A stretch of 11,896 bases of DNA from the NCBI GenBank assembly GCA_039030125.1, contig JBCCEV010000134.1, positions 1 through 11,896 of the forward strand, given 5' to 3'. The notes beneath the pieces are model-generated. The model did not search any database. It had not been told where the DNA came from and saw only the letters and a list, made by a program, of their open reading frames with translations. How positions within the stretch are numbered: the first letter of the stretch is position 1; every line of letters begins with the position of its first letter. This stretch comes from JBCCEV01 sp039030125 (GTDB lineage Bacteria; Pseudomonadota; Gammaproteobacteria; Ga0077536). Shown piece after piece: positions 5,739-11,896 of the stretch. Position numbers and translations under genes: made by a program.

Positions 5739-7196
5739 TCAAGGTTTGGGTAAGGCGCGGTCGGCTGGAATTGGCGATTGATAAGGCGTGCCACCGGTCG
5801 CTTCGGCATGAAAGCGTTTGGCTTTCGCTAACAGCTTCTCATCCTCGATTGCGGCAAGCCCGGTCAATGCCAATACCCGCATTGCGATATGTGCACCTTT
5901 GGCGGCGCTAGGCCGGCCATGCGTGGCGGTTACCGCCCAGCTATGCCAGGGGATTTTTTCGGCGGCGGTTGCTACTGCGATCGAAACAGTGGGTGTGATC
6001 CGCGAAACCTCGGCGACGTCCGTCGAGCCGCCCCGGGTGGGTTGGGGCTCGGCTTCAAGCGGTTTGATCTCAGTGGTAATGCCAGTTTCTTCCCGGCCGA
6101 GATTACGTTGCAGATCGCGCGCGAAGGCTTGGTCTTCTAACGAGTACTCAGGAGAACCGACCGCTTCGAAATAGCTCTGCACGGCTTCCTGCAGCGGGCG
6201 GTTGAGCAGGGTTTCATGAACGCCAGTGATGAGATCGACTTTGTGCTCGGTTTGCGTTGCCAAAGCCGCGCCTTTAGCGATGTCTCGTAGCCAGGCGAAA
6301 TGTGCTTCAACTTTGGCCCGATCATTGTCACGGACGTAATACCAACCGCGTGCGTAGTTCGGCACGACGTTCGGCACCTCGCCGCCGGCCTCAACCGCGT
6401 AATGGATGCGCGCGGTCGGTTCGATATGTTCGCGCATCAAGTTGATACCGAAGTTAAACATTTCGAGCGCATCCATGGCGCTGCGCCCATTCCATGGATC
6501 GTATGCGCCGTGAGCCGACTTACCGAAAAATTCAACTTTGAAATTATTCATTGCCTGCCCACGTTGATTGCGGACTTTGTTGCGTAACGACGGATGCCAA
6601 TCAAGCGCCATATCGAGATCATCAAACAGGCCCGCGCGCGCCATATAAACCTTGCCAACGAGTGTTTCCTCCGCCGGGGTGCCATAAAGGCGCACCGTGC
6701 CCTCGAGCCCATGTTTTTCGATTGCTCGCTTGATCAGCACCGCTGTGCCGGTTGAACCGGCACCAAAAACGTTGTGTCCGCAGCCGTGTCCATGTGGGTA
6801 GCCGTCCGCGCGCGGGGTTTGGCGGGGAACGGGCAAATTCCCAAGCTCTGGCAGAGCGTCGAACTCGGCGAGTACGCCAATAACGGGTTTGCCGCTGCCA
6901 AATTCGGCAACGAAGGCTGTTGGGATCCCGGCGACGCCACGCTCGACGGAGAAACCTTCGGTTTCCAAAAACGAGGAGAGCAGTTGCGCGGACTTCTTCT
7001 CGGTGAGCGCAATTTCGGCGAATCCCCAAATTTGCATCGCGAGGTCGGTGATGTCGGGTTCGATCTTGGGTGCTTCGCCAAGGGCGGTCTGTTGGGCAGC
7101 GGTGTAATCGATGGCAAGGGTCGCCAGGGGCCAGGCGCTGCCAGTTACTACGGCAATCAAAAGCCAGGTAAATAATTGGTGCAATAGAGTTCTCAC
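5739..7196 (-). CDS. exported M20 family amidohydrolase (AbgB-like)
   Basis: A 485-residue zinc/manganese amidohydrolase, close in length and motifs to the AbgB subunit of p-aminobenzoyl-glutamate hydrolase. Metal-centre elements: A-E-F-D-A-L-P-E (110-117), G-H-G-C139-G-H141-N, G-T-P-A-E176-E177, D-W-H201-P, and a late A-T-H-G. The dimerisation domain lies about 215-330. Unlike cytoplasmic AbgB, it begins with a basic and hydrophobic signal-like segment (residues 1-28, ending near L-A-T-L-A), suggesting a periplasmic location. The start is GTG at 7194-7196, five bases after the dioxygenase stop, with no clear ribosome site. Translation is therefore probably coupled to the upstream gene. It would cleave an amide bond of an N-acyl or aryl-amide compound. 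Which amide is unknown. Confidence 0.87.
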   Translation of the reverse strand: MRTLLHQLFTWLLIAVVTGSAWPLATLAIDYTAAQQTALGEAPKIEPDITDLAMQIWGFAEIALTEKKSAQLLSSFLETEGFSVERGVAGIPTAFVAEFGSGKPVIGVLAEFDALPELGNLPVPRQTPRADGYPHGHGCGHNVFGAGSTGTAVLIKRAIEKHGLEGTVRLYGTPAEETLVGKVYMARAGLFDDLDMALDWHPSLRNKVRNQRGQAMNNFKVEFFGKSAHGAYDPWNGRSAMDALEMFNFGINLMREHIEPTARIHYAVEAGGEVPNVVPNYARGWYYVRDNDRAKVEAHFAWLRDIAKGAALATQTEHKVDLITGVHETLLNRPLQEAVQSYFEAVGSPEYSLEDQAFARDLQRNLGREETGITTEIKPLEAEPQPTRGGSTDVAEVSRITPTVSIAVATAAEKIPWHSWAVTATHGRPSAAKGAHIAMRVLALTGLAAIEDEKLLAKAKRFHAEATGGTPYQSPIPADRALPKP

Positions 7197-7201
7197 TTGG
7201 G

Positions 7202-8050
7202 TTAGATGGGTGCTTTGCCGATGAGCAACAGGCGTTGGTGGATTCGTGACTGACCCACCGGGAAATCGACGTTGACCGAATGGGTGACGCTGCGGTTATC
7301 CCACATCAGCACGTCGCCAATTTGCCAGCGATGATGATATTGATATTCGTCCTTGGTCATGTGGGCATGGAGTTCGTCTAGCAAGGCGTCGCTTTGTTCG
7401 CGCGCCATGCCCTCGATTCGATCCGTTCGGTTGCTGTTGAAATAGATTGCCTTGTTACCCGTGTCCTCATGAGTGCGGATCAACGGATGGACAACGTCAG
7501 GTGTTGCGGCAATTTCGTCCTCGGTGCGCGATCGCGCCCGCGCGGGCGCGCGCATGGTGTCGTAGCTATGCACCGCGCGCAGCTGTGAGTAAGTTGATTG
7601 CTGTTCCCGCTCGAGATCCTCAAAAGCTTTAACCGCGTTGCAAAACCGCGTCTCCCCGCCGGCGTCAGGGATCTCAAGTGCTTGCAATAAGGTGATCCAG
7701 GCGGGTTCGGCGAAATAGGAATCGTCGGTATGCCACCCCGAGCGCCGATCGAGGCTTAGATCCTGCGGTTTGTCTTCGGGCTGTTTCCAAGTTGAATCGA
7801 ATACCGAAACTTCCGGGTTTCCCTCGGGTCGATAATCGCGTAGGAGCTGCACTTTGGGCTCACCAAAATATTGACCCAAGCGAGAGAAGTCGGCGGCTGT
7901 CAGGGGCGCGGTGCGCAGGCACAGCAAATGAAAACTGCCTAGTGCATCGTTCAAAATATCAACGATCCCAGCCGCGACCGGCTGAGTCCAATCGATGCCC
8001 TCTATGCTCGCACCCAATGCAGGACTCAGCGGTTTTATCTCAAGGCTCAT
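7202..8050 (-). CDS. TauD/TfdA family Fe(II)/2-oxoglutarate-dependent dioxygenase
   Basis: This 282-residue cytoplasmic oxygenase couples oxidative decarboxylation of 2-oxoglutarate to hydroxylation of an organic substrate. The 2-His-1-carboxylate iron site is visible: H107-T-D109 in G-W-H-T-D-D-S-Y and H257 in W-D-N-R-S-V-T-H-S. R269 or R273 near the C-terminus would bind 2-oxoglutarate. The N-terminus (I-K-P-L-S-P-A-L-G-A-S-I-E-G-I-D) is typical of the family, which also includes taurine, 2,4-D and alkylsulfate dioxygenases; nothing here picks one. GAGGG lies eight bases before the ATG. It is the first gene of the leftward three-gene operon and is divergent from the dehydrogenase at 8157. 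A GC-only palindrome at 7533-7550 encodes an Ala/Arg/Pro-rich loop. Confidence 0.9.
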   Translation of the reverse strand: MSLEIKPLSPALGASIEGIDWTQPVAAGIVDILNDALGSFHLLCLRTAPLTAADFSRLGQYFGEPKVQLLRDYRPEGNPEVSVFDSTWKQPEDKPQDLSLDRRSGWHTDDSYFAEPAWITLLQALEIPDAGGETRFCNAVKAFEDLEREQQSTYSQLRAVHSYDTMRAPARARSRTEDEIAATPDVVHPLIRTHEDTGNKAIYFNSNRTDRIEGMAREQSDALLDELHAHMTKDEYQYHHRWQIGDVLMWDNRSVTHSVNVDFPVGQSRIHQRLLLIGKAPI

Positions 8051-8069
8051 AACACAAACCCTCTATCGC

Positions 8070-8084
8070 CGATCTGCCCGATCG
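8070..8084. promoter_or_regulatory. possible operator in the divergent promoter region
   Basis: The 106-base gap between the dioxygenase (-) and dehydrogenase (+) must hold promoters for both operons. CGATC-N5-GATCG at 8070-8084 is a perfect 5-bp inverted repeat close to the dioxygenase start, the size of a small regulator half-site pair. No regulator gene is adjacent. Short palindromes like this can occur by chance. Confidence 0.25.
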
Positions 8085-8156
8085 TGGCTGCATTCTAACG
8101 CTAGTCGCGAAATCAGGATGTGCTTTAATGCGTGGTTTCAAGTGAGGGGAATAACC

Positions 8157-8921
8157 TTGTCTCGATTGCAAGACAAAGTCGCGATCATCACCGGTGGCGC
8201 GGGTGGCATCGGTCGCGCGGCGGCCAAACTTTTCGCCGCTGAGGGCGCGAAAGTCGTACTCGTCGACCTCGACGAGGCGGCGGTCGCGCAAGCTGCGGCG
8301 CAGACGGGTCACGGTGCGATCGGTATCAGCGCCGATGTCAGCAACGCGGATGCAACGCAGAGCTACGTCAAGGCCGCCATGGATGCGCACGGGCGGCTTG
8401 ATGTGCTTTTTTCCAATGCCGGTATCGAAGGCGGCATCGAGATGCTGAGCGAGTATCCGGTCGAAGAATTCGATCGGGTGATGTCAATCAACGTTCGCGG
8501 CGTGTGGCTCAGTATGAAGTACGCGATCCCGGAGATGATTAAATCGGGCGGCGGTAGTGTCGTTTGTACGTCCTCCATGGCGGGTCTGAAAGCCATGCCC
8601 AAACTCTCAGCCTACATCGCATCGAAACACGCGGTGGTCGGCCTGGTAAAAAGTGCGGCGCTTGAATATGCGGCCGCTGGGATCCGGGTCAACTCGATTA
8701 ATCCGGCGCCCATTGCGACCCGCATGATTGAGGCCTTGGAAGAAGGCTACGCGCCGGGCGCGGCGGATAAGATGAAAGAGCGTTTCGCGCGCTCGGTGCC
8801 GTTGAAGCGCTATGGCGATCCAATCGAAGTCGCTAAGCTGGCCTTATTCCTGGCGAGCGAGGAGAGCAGCTATTGCACCGGCGCGACTTTTCCCGTCGAT
8901 GGCGGTATGTCGGCACAATAG
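8157..8921 (+). CDS. short-chain dehydrogenase/reductase (SDR), classical type
   Basis: A 254-residue NAD(P)-dependent oxidoreductase. From the chosen start: cofactor-binding T12-G-G-A-G-G-I-G19, acidic D37 after the second strand (favouring NAD over NADP), N87-A-G, N112, catalytic S140, and Y153-I-A-S-K157. The C-terminal P-V-D-G-G-M is typical. The start is TTG at 8157-8159, preceded by GAGGGG (8144-8149); this gives the normal family length with no N-terminal extension. The frame is open back to 7995, but those upstream ATGs lack ribosome sites and the first overlaps the divergent dioxygenase. It heads the rightward operon; its stop codon overlaps the ribosome site of the next gene. It probably oxidises an alcohol or reduces a ketone made in the same pathway. 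Confidence 0.93.
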   Translation: MSRLQDKVAIITGGAGGIGRAAAKLFAAEGAKVVLVDLDEAAVAQAAAQTGHGAIGISADVSNADATQSYVKAAMDAHGRLDVLFSNAGIEGGIEMLSEYPVEEFDRVMSINVRGVWLSMKYAIPEMIKSGGGSVVCTSSMAGLKAMPKLSAYIASKHAVVGLVKSAALEYAAAGIRVNSINPAPIATRMIEALEEGYAPGAADKMKERFARSVPLKRYGDPIEVAKLALFLASEESSYCTGATFPVDGGMSAQ

Positions 8922-8930
8922 GAGAAACCC

Positions 8931-9797
8931 ATGAAGCTAGGTGTTTTTTCATTTAATACCGAGTATTCGATTCGGCCGGACGAGTTGGCGATCGCCGCTG
9001 AGGAACGCGGCTATGAATCCGTATGGTTTCCAGAGCACACCCACATTCCCGCAAGCCGTCAAACGGAATGGCCCGCGGGGGGAGAGTTACCCAAAGAATA
9101 CATTCACATGTGTGATCCGCTGGTTAGCGCAGCGGCGGCGGCGGTGGTCACCAAGCACATCATTGTTGGCACCAGTATTTGTTTGATAAATGAGCAAGAC
9201 ACGATGGCGCTCGCCAAGGCGGTGGCCACGGTGGATTATTTGGCAAACGGCAGATTCGAATTTGGTGTCGGCGCCGGCTGGAATGTCGAGGAGATGGTCA
9301 ACCACGGCGTGCAGTTCGAGGAACGGTGGGCGGTATTGGAAGATCGATTGCTCGCCATGAAGGCACTGTGGACGCAAGACGAATCAACTTATCACGGCAA
9401 ATACGAAAACTTCGACAAGGTTTGGTCCTATCCGAAGCCCGTCAGTCAGCCGCATCCGCCAATCCTAGTCGGCACGCTTGCGTCGGCATTTGGCCGCAAG
9501 AAGGTTGCGCAACTGGGTGACGGGTGGATCCCGGTCGGTTCTTTGCACGGCGGAACGATGGGGGATGACATCGCCGATCTGCACGACAAGCTTCGCGAGG
9601 AAGGCCGCGATCCAGAGAGTGTGCCGGTCTCCGTGTTCGATATTTTCGAAACGCCAATTGACGATCTGAAACGACTCGCGGAACTTGGCACGGTTTACCG
9701 GGCGATTCCGCGTTGTCCGACCGAAGATCGCGACACGGTGCTGCGCTGGTTAGATAAGTATGCGGTGTTGATCGACGAATTTGATCAAGCGGCGTAG
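8931..9797 (+). CDS. LLM-class flavin-dependent oxidoreductase
   Basis: A 288-residue TIM-barrel enzyme of the bacterial luciferase-like superfamily, resembling the F420-dependent oxidoreductase subgroup; FMN or F420 use cannot be told from sequence. Features: N-terminal strand M-K-L-G-V-F-S, the barrel segment E-R-G-Y-E-S-V-W-F-P-E-H (25-36), the L-A-N-G-R-F-E-F-G-V-G-A-G-W-N flavin-proximal signature (residues 104-118), and P-P-I-L-V-G-T (176-182). AGGAG (8920-8924) overlaps the upstream stop TAG, so it is tightly coupled to the dehydrogenase. Its place beside an amidase fits oxygenation or reduction of an N-containing compound, but that is inference. The C-terminus ends with a typical helix (L-R-W-L-D-K-Y-A). 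Confidence 0.9.
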   Translation: MKLGVFSFNTEYSIRPDELAIAAEERGYESVWFPEHTHIPASRQTEWPAGGELPKEYIHMCDPLVSAAAAAVVTKHIIVGTSICLINEQDTMALAKAVATVDYLANGRFEFGVGAGWNVEEMVNHGVQFEERWAVLEDRLLAMKALWTQDESTYHGKYENFDKVWSYPKPVSQPHPPILVGTLASAFGRKKVAQLGDGWIPVGSLHGGTMGDDIADLHDKLREEGRDPESVPVSVFDIFETPIDDLKRLAELGTVYRAIPRCPTEDRDTVLRWLDKYAVLIDEFDQAA

Positions 9798-9820
9798 CGC
9801 GCTTACTGAAGGGGGAGGTT

Positions 9821-11242
9821 ATGGGGTCTTTGATGCAATTGGGCGTCCTCGAGCAGGCCGCCAAAGTTAAGTCGGGAGAGATCGCGGCGAGTGAGCTGCT
9901 GGAAGCTGCGATTGAGGAGATCGAGGTCAAGAATCCGGTCGTTAACGCTGTCGTGATCAAATGCTACGAACAGGCCCGCGAATCTCTCCAATCGTTGACC
10001 GACCACCAGCCTTTCGCCGGCGTGCCTTTCCTTCTCAAGGACATGGTGGCGGAAATGGCGGGCACGCCGCTTACCGAAGGCTCCGCGTTCCTAAAAGGCT
10101 ACGTCTCCGAGCAAGACAGTGAATTCGTGGCCCGCTTGAAACGCGCGGGTTTTTTAATCCTAGGCAAAACCAATACCCCGGAGTATGCCTCCAAGCCAAC
10201 CACCGAGCCGCTGCTTTACGGCCCCTCAAAAAACCCTTGGGATCTGTCGCGCTCGACCGGTGGTTCCTCGGGCGGCGCGGCGGCGGCGGTTGCCTCGGGA
10301 ATGGTTGCGGTCGCCCACGCCAATGATGGTGGCGGCTCCATCCGGGTTCCTGCTGCTGCTTGCGGTTTGGTGGGCCTCAAACCAACTCGCGCGCGAAATC
10401 CGCTTGGCCCCCACTACGGTGATATTGGTGCGGGGCTGATTTGTGAGCATGTGGTCACGCGCTCGGTTGCCGACAATGCCGCCTTGCTCGATGTGCTGGC
10501 TGGCCCACTCGCTGGTGAACCCTACGGATTACCCGCCGCGACCGCCAGTTATGTGGATGAGGTGAGTCGAGAGCCGGGTCGAATGCGGATCGCGTTCAGC
10601 GATTCAGCGTTAATCGAAACCCACGTCGATCCACAGTGTGTCGCAGGCGTGCATGAAATCGCGACCCTCTTGGAGAACCAGGGCCACGACATTGTCGAAG
10701 CCAAGCCCAACGTCGAGGCGACGAACTTCTCGGAGTTTTTCACCACCATTTGGATTTGCACGATGGCCTGGGCGATCCGCGATTGGGAACGGCGCACCGG
10801 GCGTACACCGCAAAAAGAGCATTTCGAACCGCACACCTGGCGAATGTTTTGTTTGGATGAGCAAAAGAGGCCATCGGATTTCCTGATGGCGGTCCAGGAT
10901 ATGCATAAGTTTTCGCTGCAGGTCGGTCCATTCTTCGAAACCTACGATGCATGGCTGACCCCAACCCTGCCTATCCCGGCACCACCGCTCGGCTATTTCG
11001 ATTACGACAAAGCACATCCCAAGCAAGCAACGCAGAGGCTTGAGCAGTTCCCAAGCTTCACCTCAATTGCGAATGTTACTGGCAACCCTGCCATTACGTT
11101 GCCGCTGTGCTGCGCCGACGATGGGCTGCCAATTGGCATGCAGTTAACGGCCGGCAACGGTAAGGAGGCGCTATTGTTGCAGTTGGCCGGTCAGCTTGAG
11201 CGCGCCAAGCCCTGGGCGGCCCGTTGGCCAGAACTGACCTAG
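9821..11242 (+). CDS. amidase signature family amidase
   Basis: A 473-residue amide hydrolase using the Ser-cisSer-Lys triad. K73 lies in P-F-L-L-K-D-M, cis-Ser S149 in S-T-G-G-S-S-G-G-A, and nucleophile S173 in D-G-G-G-S-I-R-V-P-A. Length is normal for the family, which includes GatA, fatty-acid amide hydrolases and many catabolic amidases. The absence of gatB/gatC neighbours argues for a catabolic role. Start choice is uncertain: GGAGG (9814-9818) is only two bases before ATG 9821 and 14 before an in-frame ATG at 9833. The second would begin M-Q-L-G-V-L-E, which is equally family-like. It is the third gene of the rightward operon, 23 bases after the LLM gene. The stop TAG overlaps a large inverted repeat. 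Confidence 0.92.
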   Translation: MGSLMQLGVLEQAAKVKSGEIAASELLEAAIEEIEVKNPVVNAVVIKCYEQARESLQSLTDHQPFAGVPFLLKDMVAEMAGTPLTEGSAFLKGYVSEQDSEFVARLKRAGFLILGKTNTPEYASKPTTEPLLYGPSKNPWDLSRSTGGSSGGAAAAVASGMVAVAHANDGGGSIRVPAAACGLVGLKPTRARNPLGPHYGDIGAGLICEHVVTRSVADNAALLDVLAGPLAGEPYGLPAATASYVDEVSREPGRMRIAFSDSALIETHVDPQCVAGVHEIATLLENQGHDIVEAKPNVEATNFSEFFTTIWICTMAWAIRDWERRTGRTPQKEHFEPHTWRMFCLDEQKRPSDFLMAVQDMHKFSLQVGPFFETYDAWLTPTLPIPAPPLGYFDYDKAHPKQATQRLEQFPSFTSIANVTGNPAITLPLCCADDGLPIGMQLTAGNGKEALLLQLAGQLERAKPWAARWPELT

Positions 11243-11304
11243 GCCTGCTCCGACTTCGTCTTGCGGGAAGACTGAAACCTTAATCCCCGTGCTTCGAGCA
11301 GGCC
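11242..11304. terminator. nested inverted repeat after the amidase, probable transcription end
   Basis: GGCCTGCTC (11242-11250) and GAGCAGGCC (11296-11304) are a perfect 9-bp pair. Inside the 45-base loop is a second hairpin, GTCTT/AAGAC (11258-11262 and 11268-11272) with loop GCGGG. There is no T-tract after it; a CG-rich run follows. It may be a Rho-linked end, an mRNA stabiliser or a structured leader. The first base is the last base of the amidase stop codon. Confidence 0.45.
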
Positions 11305-11432
11305 CGCGCGCGGCCCTGGCGCGAAATTCAATAGCGTGATCGCAACTACACCGAATAAAACTTTCCCCTAACCTTCTCCAAGCTGCAATTTCGGAAGGCG
11401 AGGCTCGACGCTTTGGTTTCTTTTCCAGACGT

Positions 11433-11451
11433 AATGTAATAACGTTACATT
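11433..11451. promoter_or_regulatory. Zur-box-like palindrome upstream of the COG0523 gene
   Basis: AATGTAA (11433-11439) and TTACATT (11445-11451) form a perfect 7-bp inverted repeat around TAACG, 27 bases before the GTPase ATG. Its size and AT-rich arms resemble Fur-family zinc-repressor (Zur) sites, and COG0523 genes are often Zur-regulated. The match to the usual Zur consensus (TGTTATA-type core) is only partial. The site lies where it could block a promoter. Confidence 0.4.
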
Positions 11452-11478
11452 TAATTCTACCCAATTGGAGCTCAAGCC

Positions 11479-11896
11479 ATGCCACCCAGCGTGCTCGACA
11501 AACTCCCTGTCACCGTTCTCTCCGGCTTTCTTGGGGCTGGAAAAACCACCGTGCTCAGCCATATTTTGAACAACCGGCAGGGTAAGAAGGTGGCCGTGAT
11601 CGTCAATGACATGAGTGAGATCAATATCGATTCTGCGATTGTACAAAACGAGGTATTACTCAATCGTAGCGAGGAGAAGCTAGTTGAAATGAGCAACGGC
11701 TGCATTTGCTGCACGCTGCGTGAGGATCTTTTGGAGGAAGTGAGCAAGCTCGCGACTGAAGGCCGCTTCGACTACCTGGTTGTGCGCCTGGATTCCGAAG
11801 GCGGCGACCGCGAGGTTCGCGTCGTTATCGACCGCGATCGTGCTGCCACGACGGGCCTCACCGGCGAAGACATCGCATCGATGATCAGCGTCGCCA
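11479..11896 (+). CDS. COG0523/CobW-family metal-chaperone GTPase, N-terminal part; 3' part looks foreign
   Basis: The first 102 residues are a clear G3E GTPase: Walker A G16-F-L-G-A-G-K22-T-T, an N-D-M-S-E-I-N-I-D segment, and metal motif G74-C75-I-C77-C78 (CxCC). They end at R-F-D-Y-L-V-V, exactly where the family continues with E-S-T-G-x-S-E-P. Instead the frame reads R-L-D-S-E-G-G-D-R-E-V-R and onward with no family resemblance. ZigA/YciC-type relatives hand zinc to client proteins under zinc shortage, and the palindrome upstream fits that. GGAG at 11467-11470 is eight bases before ATG 11479. The gene runs off the window. The predicted product as written is unlikely to be a working GTPase because the segment after the Walker B strand is absent. 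Confidence 0.8.
   Translation, partial: MPPSVLDKLPVTVLSGFLGAGKTTVLSHILNNRQGKKVAVIVNDMSEINIDSAIVQNEVLLNRSEEKLVEMSNGCICCTLREDLLEEVSKLATEGRFDYLVVRLDSEGGDREVRVVIDRDRAATTGLTGEDIASMISVA
11785..11896 (+). other. RND efflux permease-like fragment in frame with the GTPase
   Basis: From about residue 103 the translated frame (R-E-V-R-V-V-I-D-R-D-R-A, then G-L-T-G-E-D-I-A-S-M-I) resembles the porter domain of RND permeases. There a strand of the form E-V-x-V-x-I-D-R-x-R-A is followed by G-L-T-x-x-D-V-A. About 37 residues are visible before the window ends, so the call rests on pattern recall and is moderate. The switch happens around base 11785. Confidence 0.55.

Noticed and set aside
6774..7175. Long open frame on the + strand opposite the M20 gene
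   Set aside because: Shadow of the high-GC coding strand; the minus-strand frame has full family motifs.
7995..8156. 54-residue N-terminal extension of the SDR
   Set aside because: No ribosome site, overlap with the divergent dioxygenase, and no family resemblance; TTG 8157 has a ribosome site.
8259..8276. CTCGTCGA-CC-TCGACGAG inverted repeat
   Set aside because: It lies inside the SDR codons for V-L-V-D-L-D-E, the normal second strand; best explained by Val/Asp/Glu codon choice.

Overview
The window reads as a stretch of a moderately GC-rich, Gram-negative, aerobic bacterial chromosome, probably an uncultured proteobacterium. The evidence is exported proteins with Sec-type signals, a periplasmic quinohaemoprotein, azurin and several proteobacterial-type catabolic enzymes. 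I cannot name a taxon. I see no tRNA, rRNA, CRISPR array or insertion sequence. Coding density is high and every gap is shorter than 300 bases.

Region 1 (1-2447, + strand). The left edge holds the C-terminal 133 codons of an AhpD/carboxymuconolactone decarboxylase-like protein. Its reading frame is interrupted by a TGA exactly where the family has the second cysteine of its CxxCxxxH redox motif. A hairpin resembling a bacterial SECIS lies at the expected distance after the TGA, so I annotate a selenoprotein. Next, 48 bases downstream, is an exported PQQ dehydrogenase with a tethered C-terminal cytochrome c domain.

Region 2 (2655-4744), a copper-themed block. A CsoR-type copper-sensing repressor (+) is divergent from a COG0701/UPF0718 (ArsP/YraQ-like) permease (-). 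Between them is a textbook G-tract CsoR operator. Downstream of csoR is an azurin with all copper ligands. Azurin is a known acceptor for some quinohaemoprotein alcohol dehydrogenases, so regions 1 and 2 may supply parts of one periplasmic electron chain; that link is inference. A perfect 10-bp hairpin separates azurin from the next, convergent gene.

Region 3 (4752-11242), a divergent catabolic cluster. Leftward: Fe(II)/2-oxoglutarate dioxygenase (TauD/TfdA), exported M20 amidohydrolase (AbgB-like) and an epoxide-hydrolase-like alpha/beta hydrolase, with gaps of 5 and 33 bases. Rightward: short-chain dehydrogenase, LLM-class flavin oxidoreductase and amidase-signature amidase, with gaps of 9 and 23 bases. 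The mix of two oxygen- or flavin-dependent enzymes, a dehydrogenase, two C-N hydrolases and an ester/epoxide-type hydrolase suggests breakdown of an amide-bearing organic compound. The substrate cannot be read from sequence.

Region 4 (11243-11896). After a nested inverted repeat downstream of the amidase comes a Zur-box-like palindrome and the start of a COG0523/CobW-family metal-chaperone GTPase. After about codon 102 the frame stays open but stops looking like a GTPase and instead resembles an RND efflux permease. This is a likely chimeric junction, probably an assembly artefact near the edge.
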